A stretch of DNA of 64,000 bases from positions 992,001 through 1,056,000 of the forward strand of contig MU008179.1 of NCBI GenBank assembly GCA_010909165.1, in the 5' to 3' direction. Of this stretch, positions 21,955-32,671 are shown in pieces. This DNA is from Anthoceros angustus. Its lineage: Eukaryota > Streptophyta > Anthocerotopsida > Anthocerotales > Anthocerotaceae. Numbering within the stretch: the stretch's first letter is position 1; each line of letters begins with the position of its first letter. The position numbers and the translations under genes are program-made. Under the pieces are notes generated by a model. It was given only the letters and a program-made list of their open reading frames with translations. It ran no database searches and was not told where the DNA came from.

Positions 21955-22143
21955 ATTGTGTTTCTTCCGGGAGATGGAGGCAGGTTGCAAAAACAAAGAT
22001 TTCCAGTGGGTGGTGTGTCGATATTGTGTTCCTTTCGGGAGATGGAAAGAGGGTTGCAAAGACAAGGATTTTCGATGCACCACCCACTAAAAATCCTGGG
22101 GTGGTGCATCAAAATTCCTTCCATCTCCCGGAAGAAATACAAT
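21955..22143. repeat. Foldback with a duplicated left arm
   Basis: The outer left arm (21955-21977, ATTGTGTTTCTTCCGGGAG...) is complementary to 22121-22143. A near-copy of that arm lies at 22023-22046. An inner hairpin pairs 22066-22085 with 22099-22118 across a 13 nt loop. The RNA would fold into a long hairpin on either strand. Nothing in it encodes a protein. It could be a small foldback transposon or a hairpin small-RNA locus. Confidence 0.65.
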
Positions 22144-23430
22144 CTTGTTGAAATCTACAATGCTATTTAATGGATACTTATACGTGTTTATAAATTTAGA
22201 TTTCCAATCTCACTATTGCAAGTAGTAGGCGATTACATTGGAGAATGCAAAGAAGAGCTAGATCCGGACAATATCATCTTCGTCCTGGACTCTGGGGCGA
22301 AAGAACGAAATACCAACGTTTCCGACTGAAAGTGGAGATGCCTAGGAATAGACCTTCCTTCTATTATTTGCAATTATAGACTATCGTGTTTGCTCCAGGC
22401 CTTTTTGTTGTTGTTGTTGTCAATAGAAGAAAATATGCCGGTATATCGGCGCATTGTCTTCAACGGATTCTACTTTTCGTACATATTGAGTGCTTTTAAA
22501 TAAGTTCTCAGCACCACTTTCCCAGCATCTCATTCCTAAAAACATGATAAACCTACATTTCTGTGTTAGCTGCTGGGTTTCAAGGTTGTGTATGTATGAA
22601 GGAAAAAAGGGCTTTGTGGACTAAGCCCTTATCCCTAGACACTATTTATAGTTTTAACCTTTGCCCTTTCATACTATTTTAGGAATTAACCTCATATGTT
22701 TCATTTTGGACTCTGTTCTTAATGCCGTTGTTGTGGGCGTTTGTTATTGTAGGTGTCCTATAGACTTGTGGGCGTTCGCTTAAGGATGGCTTTGATGATA
22801 ATCAAATGCTAGAAGTTTTAGATCCCCATAGATGTCATACCTTCTACTCCAGTGGCTAGCTTCAAAGTTGAAGCATGCCGATGGACCTTGGTGAAATCAA
22901 CACATTCCATATTAGTGAAGAGGGGAGTGTTTGCTTTTCAATTAACCTAGAAAACTTTGGTCGGCTAGCAACTTCTGCGGGTTATAAGTTGTATGGAAAG
23001 CAAGATTGTACCCTCCATGATGAGACTGTAGGTGTGATAGAAGCTTTAGTGGGTTCAACAAAATCCCTAAACACAAGTTTTGGAAGACGAGAAGGTAGTC
23101 ATGATGGTATTCTTTAAGAGGATCAGTCATTGCAAGATATTATGCAGGATATGAATGCTCCTGACGATGATGACAATACTGTAGAAAGACGAAGGAAGGT
23201 GCTAATTTGGTTGTTGCTGGAGATGTGTTTTCTTGTTCTCATTATTGTAATCAAGGAGTTCTTTTTCCTCCCATTGCAACATCCTTGCAATTGTTGAGCC
23301 CATCTATGGATGAGCTCTATATGAGACTTGAGGACACATCCTCAAAGTTGTTGCAAGCTGGCTCGGGTCATGCTCTTCCCTTCCTTCCTTGCTCCAAACT
23401 TCATGTTGCATGCTGCAGAAGGTAGGACTT
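22144..23430. other. Mostly non-coding; one short unknown frame
   Basis: An 80-codon open frame starts at ATG 22875 and ends at 23117 on the plus strand, with ordinary composition and no recognised domain. Acidic codons continue in the same area (23120-23200). It may be a decayed gene or transposon piece. The rest of the interval shows nothing. Confidence 0.25.
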
Positions 23431-23434
23431 CCCA

Positions 23435-23665
23435 GTCAATTCCTCTTCACCTCTTTCCTGTCTCGTCCATTTTTCATAAGATCTCTAGTCTTCGCATTTA
23501 TGGTAGGAAGTCACTAGGCGTTCTGAGCAAGCTCTAGACCCGCCCAATCCCTCAATTCCTCTTCACCTCTTTCCTGTCTCGTCCATTTTTCATAAGATCT
23601 CTAGTCTTCGTACTATGACTGGGAAGTCACAGCAGGCGTTACGAGCAAGCTCTAGACCCGCCCCA
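23435..23665. repeat. Tandem direct duplication of about 117 bp
   Basis: The segment beginning TCAATTCCTCTTCACC at about 23435 recurs at about 23552, and GAGCAAGCTCTAGACCCGCC recurs at about 23525 and 23643. The second copy carries a small extra piece. It is non-coding, with GC-rich sequence following. Confidence 0.8.
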
Positions 23666-23899
23666 CGCCAATCCCTCAATTTCCTCCTCCGTTGTCAGCG
23701 GGAGTGCTCAATCACCCTCCTTCCCCCCGATTGCGGAGCAAGCTCTCGACCACCCCTAGGAGCGCTCCAGCACACCACCTCCGTTGATCGGACTTCTCCA
23801 ACCAGCCACAGGCAGTGTGGGGATCTCAACCAGGAATTATCTGATGTGAGGGGCACAACCAAGCCCCTTTATACAATTGCTGGGGCGTCATAGCCACCA

Positions 23900-24755
23900 G
23901 ACTTTCCAGGTCCTAAAAACGGCTGAACGCGAAGAGGCGCCCCTACAATTTCGGACGTCCTTAGGTCCAGGATGGCATCCTACCTCATCCTATCCAAAGT
24001 TCTATTCCTAGGATGCCACTACTCCCTGCCCATGTGTGGCGCGACTTTCGCTGACGGCCAGCCGGGCGCGCACAATCCCGTGTCATTGTAGCAAGGGGTC
24101 CGTTCCCAAGAGATTGATGGGCTCCGTTTGGCACATTTTCAACCAATTCTCATTCCTACGCAATGACCGCTTCGGACTTAAGCGCGCACGTGCACAATTC
24201 TACGGCTAACCACTCTTAACGTCCACCGAACAGGCCCGGTGTAGCCAAACGTTTAAGGACTCGTTCGCGTCCGTACCCTATCAGTCCGTTCTTGTCCGTC
24301 TAGTTCGCCCTCCTCACCGCTCTCAATACACTCATCGTTCTTGGGAAAGAGTGGGTGGGCTGCGTGGTCCGGACCTCCTCCGTCGTATCGCCGGGCCTCT
24401 CCGTCCGGGCTCTACACACCCTCCCGGAGTCCCCTAGCTCACGCGTTCCGGTCCGTCCGCCGTCGGGCCGCTGCTCCGGAAGAGCAGGGGTCTCTGACCG
24501 TTCGCTCCTACACACACCACCACACGTTAGGGTCCGTCACCAGGACCTTGATTAGTCTCTCCGGAGTTGTCGTGCCTGCTCAGTGACTCAGGACTCACGT
24601 TAGCAAAGACGCACAAGGGTCTACAATGAAACGCGGTATCCACCCCAAGAGAAAGATGCTTTACTAGAGCAGCCCCTGCCCTCTTATACTACGCCCAAGG
24701 TCGGCGTCTTTATTACACTTCTATTCGATGGTAGCCGTACCCTAATCGACGCCTA
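23900..24755. other. GC-richer non-coding stretch, possible unrecognised retroelement 3' region
   Basis: No coding frame is supported. It lies directly downstream, in minus-strand sense, of the proline/acid-rich frame at 24756-26010 and may be its 3' untranslated or LTR sequence, but I find no partner LTR in the window. Confidence 0.3.
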
Positions 24756-25950
24756 CTATCTTCCCCTTCCGCCTATCTTCGTCGTCGGTGGGCCTGGAGT
24801 GCCCTTGGCTCGCAACCGATGACCCACCGCTCGACAGGGCAAGGCACCCAATCGGATGATCCGCGAGGCGGGGCCCCTTCCCCTTCCCGAGACCCTGTCA
24901 GGTTGGGCTACCGGCGGCGGTCTGACAACCGCGGTAACCACCACATCCTCCTCTCCTGGCCTCCGAGTGGGTCCCCGCCCTGTAGGGCCACCAGGTGACT
25001 GCTCCGCCTGAGCAAGCCGGTGGTGACTCCCTCTCTCCTCCTGAGTCCGGACCTCGGGGTCCGGTCTCGACTCCGGGGTCCGATCTTCAAGGATCGGCCT
25101 TATTTCTGGAGTCCGGACCTCAGGGTCCGGTCTCGTCTCTGGGGTTCGGACCTCGGGGTCCGAACTTATTACCGGGGTCCGGACCTCAAGTCCTGGACTT
25201 CCCGGTTCTTGGACTTCTGGGGGTTTCCCCCCACTCACCGGACCCTCCTCCTGGCCCGGGTCCCTCCGGTCCTCTTCCTCTTCCCCCCTTTCGGGGCCCT
25301 CGTTCCTGTTCTCCCCAAAGGGTTGCGGCTGGCTTACCTCATGCCCCGCCACATCGGCCGCATTCTGCTCCTCCTGGGGCTCCTCTCCTTCGCTGCCGTC
25401 CTCCCCGAACAACGCCACCAAGGCCCCAGTGCTGTCCCCGGGCCCTTCTTCTCCTCCGCCTCCTTCTGATCCCTCCGGAGGTCCGTCCAGTTGTCGTGGG
25501 TGACGCGAAACCTCCAAAGCCTTGAGAAGCTCAGCGTGGTAGTAGGCAAAGTCCGAGTCGACTTGCTGTATTGCCTCTTCCACATGCGCCCGGAGCACCC
25601 GATACTTCCTTCGCCATAGGTGCTCCGGCAGCTGAGCGTGCTGCCCGGCTTGCTGGCCCGTCTCCATCGCCAGGTTCGCTGGGCTTGGAGCATGAGGCCA
25701 CTGTGAGGCCTCCGTCACTTCTTGGCCCACTGTCACCCGCTCGGCCAGCCTCCCTTTGTTTCCGCACCTCAGCTAGCTTTCCTGCCATGGCGCAGTGCTC
25801 CCCCTCCGCCTTCCTCAATTGGACCAAGAGCTTTTTCGCGGCCAGGCCTCGCTCCTCCGTCATCCCGGCCTCAAGCTCCGGCTATCTCCTTCCCAAAGTG
25901 GTCGGCAACTCCGCCCGATTCCTTGCTTCGTCCAGGTCCCTCTCCATTTC
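24756..25950 (-). pseudogene. Coiled-coil and repeat-rich frame of an unclassified retroelement
   Basis: Minus-strand frame in two pieces joined by a one-base shift near 25740. The first part (about 25950-25740) is a charged heptad-like coiled coil (MTEERGLAAKKLLVQLRKAE and on). The second (25736-24756) opens with a helical region (VEEAIQQVDSDFAYYHAELL), passes through an acidic Gly/Glu stretch, then carries about five tandem 10-12 residue repeats of the type DPEVRTPETRP at 25010-25200. At DNA level these are the palindrome GGTCCGGACC. Its 5' part is cut off at 26018 by copia-3. It resembles the coiled-coil half of the gypsy LTR frame only in general character. Function unknown. Confidence 0.5.
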
Positions 25951-26018
25951 TGCCGTGGGTACGCTGCGACTCCTAAGTTACTTTACCTGGCGTACTCATC
26001 CGTCCGGCTCCGAAGAGT

Positions 26019-26222
26019 TGGAATTGCTAATGCGGAAGCAGACGCATCAAAGATGATCTATTAACAATTGAATAGGTGGGTACATTGGTAAGCCTTAAAT
26101 AACGGTTACCGAAGGAGTGCGTCCTATTAACTAGCCTGTTAGTTAATTAACTACCAATCATAACTAGGTCTAGTCAGACTAACCAACGTGATACAGAACC
26201 ACGTGGTCTGCCTTATATTCCA
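26019..26222 (-). repeat. 3' LTR of copia-3
   Basis: 204 bp, nearly identical to 35617-35816. Differences include short losses around GGTTACC and CTGTTAGTT. Confidence 0.9.
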
Positions 26223-26466
26223 ACTCTCCCTCTCAGACACGTGCTGGTTGCTGTGAACTTAGAGCTCCTAAGAACAAACGGAGATTACCGTTGTTGACGC
26301 CAAGCTTCAAACATCTCCAAATCGGCTATCACCTAGAGCTGTCCTTCCACTTGGCCGGAAAGGTCTATGGTCTCAGTTGAAGAACACCACTCTTGTGACC
26401 AGAAGAGAAGCATGCTTGCAGCTTCGAAACATCAACCTAAGTGACGGAACAAATGTCATGGAGGTC

Positions 26467-28546
26467 CTACCGGATGAGTGATCCGTCTAGTGTCATGAAA
26501 CTACTACAATCCACCAATCCAAGCCCTTCCCTGTGGAAACAGTGTTTGAACTTAGGCAAGGATTTTGTCAACACATCTGCTGTGTTGTCGTCAGTGGGCA
26601 CATACTGAACCTTGACGATACCCCTCTCTCCAGCATCCCTAATATAATGATGTTGAATTTCTATATGCTTGGTGCGTGCATGAAAGACGGGGTTAGCAAC
26701 CAAAGAAATTGCTGACATGTTGTCACAACGCAAAATAGTTGGCCCCTCTTGCTTCATACCCAAATCTTCACAAAGCTTTCTTTCCCATTCAGCCTCCTTA
26801 GTAGCTTCGGTGAGTGCCTTGTACTCAGACTCTGTTGAAGATAAAGATATGGCAGCTTGTTTTCTACAAGACCAATTAACTACGGTGGAGCCGGCAAGAA
26901 AGCAATATGCTGATATACTCTTACGGGTATCAGCGTCAAAAGCCCAATCTGCGTCTACATAACAAGTAAGGTGCAGACGCTTCTTTCCGCTAGGCTTATA
27001 ACAAAGGCCATAATTGGGTGTACCCTTAAGATACCTCATTATGCGCTTGAGTGCTATCCAGTGATCCTTCCCTGGATTCTCAAAGAACTGTGCAACAGCA
27101 TTCACTTAGTTAGAGATATCGGGTCTTGTCTGATTACTTAAGAACATAAGAGTACCCACTCCCATGCGATAAGGAATATTTTCCATCTCCTTCTTGTCCT
27201 CTTCAGATTGTGGACATGATGCGGACGAGAGCTTGATGCCAAGAGCACCTGGAGTGGTAAACGCCCTAGCATTCTCCATGTTGAAGCGTTTGAGCATACC
27301 GGCCACGTATCTACCCTGATGAAGGTAAATAGCACCTGTACTATCTCTGTGTACATGCATACCAAGGATATACTTAACCTTTCCCAGGTCCTTCATCTTG
27401 AATACCTTGCTGAGGTCAGCCTTGATCTTGTTGACTAGTTCTACGTTATTTCCTGGAATGACTAAGTCATCCACGTAAAGAGCAACTAGCACAAGTGAGC
27501 TATCCTTGCGTAGTACATAGATGTTAGTATCTGCCTCACTTTGGATAAAACCCAGTTGCTTAAGATAGGAATCCATTCTCTCAAACCACACACGTGGGCT
27601 TTGCTTAAGTCCATAGATGGAGCGATTAAGTTTACACACCTTGTGCAATGCCTTATCTTCGTAGTACTCGAGGCTGATCCATGTAGATCTCCTCTTGAAG
27701 ATGTCCATAGAGAAATGCCGTACACACATCTAGCTGATAGATCTCTAAGTTGAGTTCAGCACATAGAGCTAGAAGCATCCTAACTGATGCAGCTTTGACA
27801 ACGGGTGAGTAGACCTTATCGCCTTGATAATCCACTCCCTCTTTCTGACTATACCCCTTAGCCACTAATCTCGCTTTGTAGCGAATGCGTGGCTCAACCT
27901 CCTGGAACTTAGTCTTAAGAACCCATTTGCACTTGACGGTGGTTCTGCCCTTGGGCAAGCTAACCAAAGTCCAAGTATTGTTTTTGATCAATGAGTTATA
28001 CTCATCATCGACGGCCAGTTTCCATTTAGCTGCCTCGGGTCTGGAATAAGCCTCCTGCAAGGTTAAAGGATCTCCCTCTGCTGCAGCAACACTTAAGGCA
28101 AAGAGAGTATCCGAGACACCAACATAGGTCAATCCAGCTTGATTAAACTCAATGTCAAATGGTTGTTCCTTCCAGAGATGCCTAGGCTGTCTCTCACGTG
28201 TAGGATATCTACGCTCGGGAGCAGGCACAGGCCTAGGAGGGGATGGAGGAGTGATCAAACCTAGATCAACATGTTCAACGGCACCTGTTGCTATGGATCT
28301 TCGCTGCTCGTGGTTTATCTCCACTTCCCCCTCTCGGCAGAGGGTGCACCCTGGCTGCATGGGTGAAGCAGGACCAACAACCGTGATTGAATCTGCTGGA
28401 GGAGAGGAGCCACGGAGGCAGGAAAAAGAGCGGAAACGAGAAGGCGTAACAAGGTGATCAATAGAAATCACCGACGAGGGAGGCCGAGCCGGAAGGAGCA
28501 CCGTGAAGGACGTCGAGGAAGACTTCAATGACATTACAAGAGGCAC
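26467..28546 (-). pseudogene. copia-3 reverse transcriptase and RNase H
   Basis: Three long overlapping frames (28546-27653, 27729-27106, 27105-26467) cover the copia reverse transcriptase and RNase H. Visible marks: WTLVSLPKGRTTVKCKWV at the RT start (near 27950), the catalytic YVDDL at 27463-27477, and an RNase H with DADWAFDADTRKS, AISLSSTESEYKAL and the final HIEIQHHYIRD. Only two or three frame changes interrupt it, including a stop just upstream of the RNase H frame near 27106. The enzyme would copy the element RNA into DNA. It follows integrase directly. Confidence 0.88.
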
Positions 28547-29511
28547 TATCTTGGCCTCATCAAAGGTGACAAGGGCATAGATTGGAGTCCGAGTAGCAAG
28601 TCCACAAGCTTGTAGGCTTTGCGATCGTCACCATAGCCCACAAACACCAGCTTCCGAGCACGAGGATCAAGCTTGTCACGGTGCTGCTGGGGGACAAGAG
28701 CATAGGCAGGGTAACCAAAAACACGAAGATGTGAAATTAAAGGCTTGCTTCCGTGCCAACACTCGAATGGCGTACGGCTTGAAACCGACTTGGTAAGAAC
28801 TCTATTTTTAATGTATGCCGCAGTAGACACATCCTCAGCCCATAAGGACTTGGGCAACTGAGACTGGGTGAGCATGGCACGGGCCATGGACATCAAATCG
28901 CCGTTAGCCTTCTCGGCCACGCCATTCTGCTCAGAGGTGTAAGGCACGGTGAACTGCCTTAAGATGCCGCGCTCCTCACAAAAATCATGAAACTGATGGT
29001 TGTTGAGTTCCCCCGCATTGTCGGATCGGATACAGCGGAGTTTACGGCCAGTCTGTAACTCAGCCATAGCAACAAAGGGAGAGAACACACTAAACGAGTC
29101 ACTCTTAAGACGGATTGGAAACGCAAACGTATATCGACTGAAGTCATCAACAACGGTCATAAAATGGTTGGCTCCGCCTAAAGACACAACAGGGAGAGGG
29201 CCACATAGATCTATGTGGACCAGATCAAGGGGTGCCGTAGAACGACTAGCAGGAAGAGAGGGATAAGGAGAACTTCTCTGTTTTGCAAGCACACAGGCCT
29301 CGCAGAGAGGCTGGGTCGAGGAAATCCTTGGAAGCTTATCTCTATACAGATCCTGCTGAGAGGTGGCAAGCAGCCGGGCATGATGGAGATGCCCAAGCCG
29401 GCAATGCCAAGGAGGCGTCACCGAGGTGTGACCTCCTTTGAGGTGGGCTTCGTGAGAAGGGACCACTGTGAGGAGCCACGAAACACGGCTGGCTGAATAC
29501 ATACAAGTCAT
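28546..29511 (-). pseudogene. copia-3 integrase
   Basis: A 321-codon open frame with a zinc-binding start (CRLGHLHHARL...CEACVLAK, near residues 35-75), catalytic-core motifs LVHIDLCGPL and VDDFSRYTF (near residues 95-120), RSDNAGE (about 165) and PYTSEQNGVAE (about 195), then the FECWHGSKP region. It is the longest intact domain in copia-3. Its N-terminus runs into pre-integrase sequence that is duplicated upstream. Confidence 0.88.
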
Positions 29512-30480
29512 GATGGGGCGACCTCTGCAACGATATCGATCAAGTCATCAACAACGGTCATAAAATGGTTGGCTCGCCTAAAGACACAACGAGGAGAGGG
29601 CCACATAGATCTATGTGGACGGATCAAGGGTGCCAGCGACTAGCGGAAGAGAGGGATAAGGAGAACTTCTCATTTGCAAGCACACTCAGGAGGCGGGTCG
29701 AGGAAATCCTTGGAAGCTTATCTCTGCTCTCAGATCCTGTGAGAGGTGGCAAGGGCATGATGGAGATGCCCAAGCACAATGCCAAGGAGGCGTCACCGAG
29801 GTGTGACCTCCTTTGAGGTGGGCTTCGTGAGAAGGGACCACCAGGCTACAGGAAACACGGCTGGCTGTGAATACATACAAGTCATGATGGGGCGACCTGC
29901 AGCAGCGATAACACGAGGTTAGAAGACCGATATAACAAGCGATCTCAAAGCCGAACTCAAGGCGGAAGGAGCCGTCCACAAGTTGTCGAAGAGATGAGGT
30001 TCTTGGCCATCCGGGGAACATGTAAAAGCGTTAGATAGATACATGAAGGATCCGGCGAGTGAAGGCAGGAACCACTCCCAATCGAGACCGAGTCATCGCC
30101 AAAGACGGCCTGGCCGAGGTGGTCGAGCCTCGTCTTGTGTGAACATGGTCTTGTGACTACGATATCTTGGGGCGGAGTCTATCGACCATGAAGTTTGTAC
30201 TCGAGGCCACATAGATCTATGTGGACCGATCAAGCTGAGAACGACTAGCGGAAGAGAGGATAAGGAGAACTTTGAAGCACATGTGCCTGCAGAGAGGCGG
30301 GTCGAGGAAATCCTTGGAAGCTTATCTCTATGGCTGATCCTGAGAGGTGGCAAGGCATGATGGAGATGCCCAAAGAATGCCAAAGGAGAGCGTCACCGAG
30401 GTGTGACCTCCTTTGAGGCTGGGCTTCGTGAGAAGGGACCACCAGGGAGGCTGCTGCCGGAAACACGGGCTGGCCTGTGA
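29497..30480 (-). repeat. Extra degenerate copies of the copia-3 pre-integrase segment
   Basis: The sequence starting AATACATACAAGTCATGA occurs at 29500, 29870, 30479 and 32673, each followed by copies of the same protease/pre-integrase DNA. The copies at 29500-29870 and 29870-30480 carry many small losses relative to the better copy at 29150-29500, typically CAG or CTG reduced to CG. Confidence 0.8.
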
Positions 30481-32670
30481 ATACATACAAGTCATGACGG
30501 GGACGACCTCTGGCAACGATAACACGAGGGTTAGAAGACCGATATAACAAGCAGTCTCCAAAGCCGAACTCGAGGCGGAAGGAGCCGTCCCGCACAAGTT
30601 GTCGAACGGAGATGAGGTTCTTGGCCATCTGGGGAACATGTAAAACGTTAGATAGATACATGAAGGATCTGTTGGCCAGAGTGAAGGCAACGGAACCACT
30701 CCCCGCAATCGAGAGACCAGAGTCATCGCCGGCAAAGCGTACCGGGTGGTCACCCGTCTGTGTGAACATGGTCTTGTGACAGATATACCGACGCTGAGTC
30801 TATCACCATGAAGTTGTACTAGGCCACAAGACAAACAAAGGAGAGCAATCCCAGTTGAAAAGAGTTCTTGGCCTTAGGCGAGAACGTTAGCTGCTCGAGG
30901 CCCGCTTGGCCTCACCAGCTTGTTTCTTCCTGCACTCCCGTTCCCAATGATCCGTGTCCATTACACCGCCACGCCTTGCCGTTTTGATGTCTTCGACGAG
31001 GAAGCTGCCGAGGAAGCAGGCTTGTCTAAGCCTTGGGAATTGTTCCTACGGTTGTTTTTATTAGAATTCTTACGCTGTGGTGGACGTCCTTTAGCGACGA
31101 ACATGACCCGGTCTCCTCCATGTTTTGAAGTCCCGACGTTGAACCTGGCAGACTCCTCTTGAAGGAGAGCTCCATCTCTCGACACGGTAATGTTGGGCAC
31201 CTGGCCCGACTTCACAGTGGAGCATTTCTCACTCGATTTTGTGAGGAGACAAAGGTCGGTAGCTAGCCGGAAGGCTAGCAGTAACAACAAAGAACAAATT
31301 CTGATGGTAGTCCCAGCGCAAGTCGTTTCGCAAATACCGAAACTTGCTAATATGGTGAGCAACACTATCGTTAGGCCCCATATGCAAAGAATAAAATTCT
31401 AAGCGTACTGTAACCAACGTCATAACATTGGTTGATTGATAGATGTCGGTTATTTGCTTCCACGCTTCAGCAGAAGTGGACGCGCCATCCATGTGGTGTA
31501 AGGTCACCTCGTCAAGACCAGACACAAGCATCTGCATGGCCTGTCTATCACCAAACCGTCAATGGCTGGTTGGGGACGAGGAGGGCCGACCTTCCACTAT
31601 GGGAGTAAATCCCTCGTATTCATCGCTGTCTTCATGCGCTTGGACCACACCTTGAACTTAGTGCCGTTGAACCTGTCCTTCTCCTTGAAGTCAGTATTGA
31701 CGTTCACGATGTTGAAGTACGGCAATGAAGGCCCAGGTGTCGTAGTAGAAATCGGTGGTGGTCCGATGGGTGCACCCTGTGGTGGTGGAGTGGGTGATGG
31801 AGGTCGTGAGGGCGACACCGGAGAGCCATACATGCCCGCCATCTCAAGAGCACTCAAACCGAACGCGTGAGCCGACGAATGGTTATGACAAGGCGCCGAG
31901 AGCACGAGTTAGAATTTAAAGCACGATATTCTTTAAAGATTGGCGGCAATGTTACCCCACTCCGTCAAGCCAGCACTCCACGCACTAATTACACCAGCTC
32001 GGATCGCGGATCGGCTTGCAAACTTGGAGTTGCTGAATTTTCCGAGTGCGAACACGAGCGCTAGATCCACCAAGAATCTTGTTGTCTTATGCAAGCTGAT
32101 CCCACAAGGCGTAGCATGAGCCAAAGGGAAAAGGATCGGCGGTGGTGAACTTGGCTCAATCTTCAGGGGAGGATGTGTCTCGAAATCACTTGGGAAATAT
32201 GAATCATCGCCAAGAAGAACTGAAGAAATTGTCGGAAATCCTGGTGGTGTGATGGAAATTCCAGGATACGGCTGCAAATGTGAAACGGCACAAGTAAGAA
32301 CCGGTTCGGAACCGGTGCCAACATCGGCCGCGTTCACACCGGTTCGGGGGTATAATGACCCCCCCCCACCTCGAAACGACAACTTAAGTTGTCGTTTCGC
32401 GGTGGTGGGCGCGACGCCCTCCCGGCAAGCGCCACGGGCGGCTGCGCTCGCGGCAGCGATGGCGGCGGCCGCGCTCCTCGTTGAGCGCTGCGCCTCGCGC
32501 TTCGCGATGGGTCTTGGCGGTGGTGCGCCCCAGTCTTCCCCGCACAAAAATCGGTGGATTTTGAGCTCTGTCGAGAAGATTTGCCCTGCACACGGACTCA
32601 AATCCATCGCAATCCGGTCTAATCGACAAATCCATCTCTTGGGTTAGAAGATAACATTATCAAGTACTCC
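30480..32670 (-). repeat. copia-3 leader-gag-protease unit, copy B
   Basis: About 2.19 kb, duplicated at 32672-34860. It runs on the minus strand from leader (32660) through gag (31905-30840) to protease/pre-integrase (30830-30480). Gag shows VNTDFKEKDRFNGTKFKVW near 31690 and a zinc-knuckle tail (HWERECRKK) near 30940. Gag is frameshifted and protease is broken. Confidence 0.85.
32372..32399. promoter_or_regulatory. Perfect 28 bp palindrome in the copia-3 leader
   Basis: The half-site CGAAACGACAACTT is followed at once by its exact reverse complement. A decayed copy lies at 34557-34583. A second, 17 bp palindrome (ACCGGTTC-G-GAACCGGT) lies about 75 bp away at about 32301-32317. The position upstream of gag suggests a regulatory or RNA-folding role. 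Confidence 0.7.
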
Positions 32671-32671
32671 T

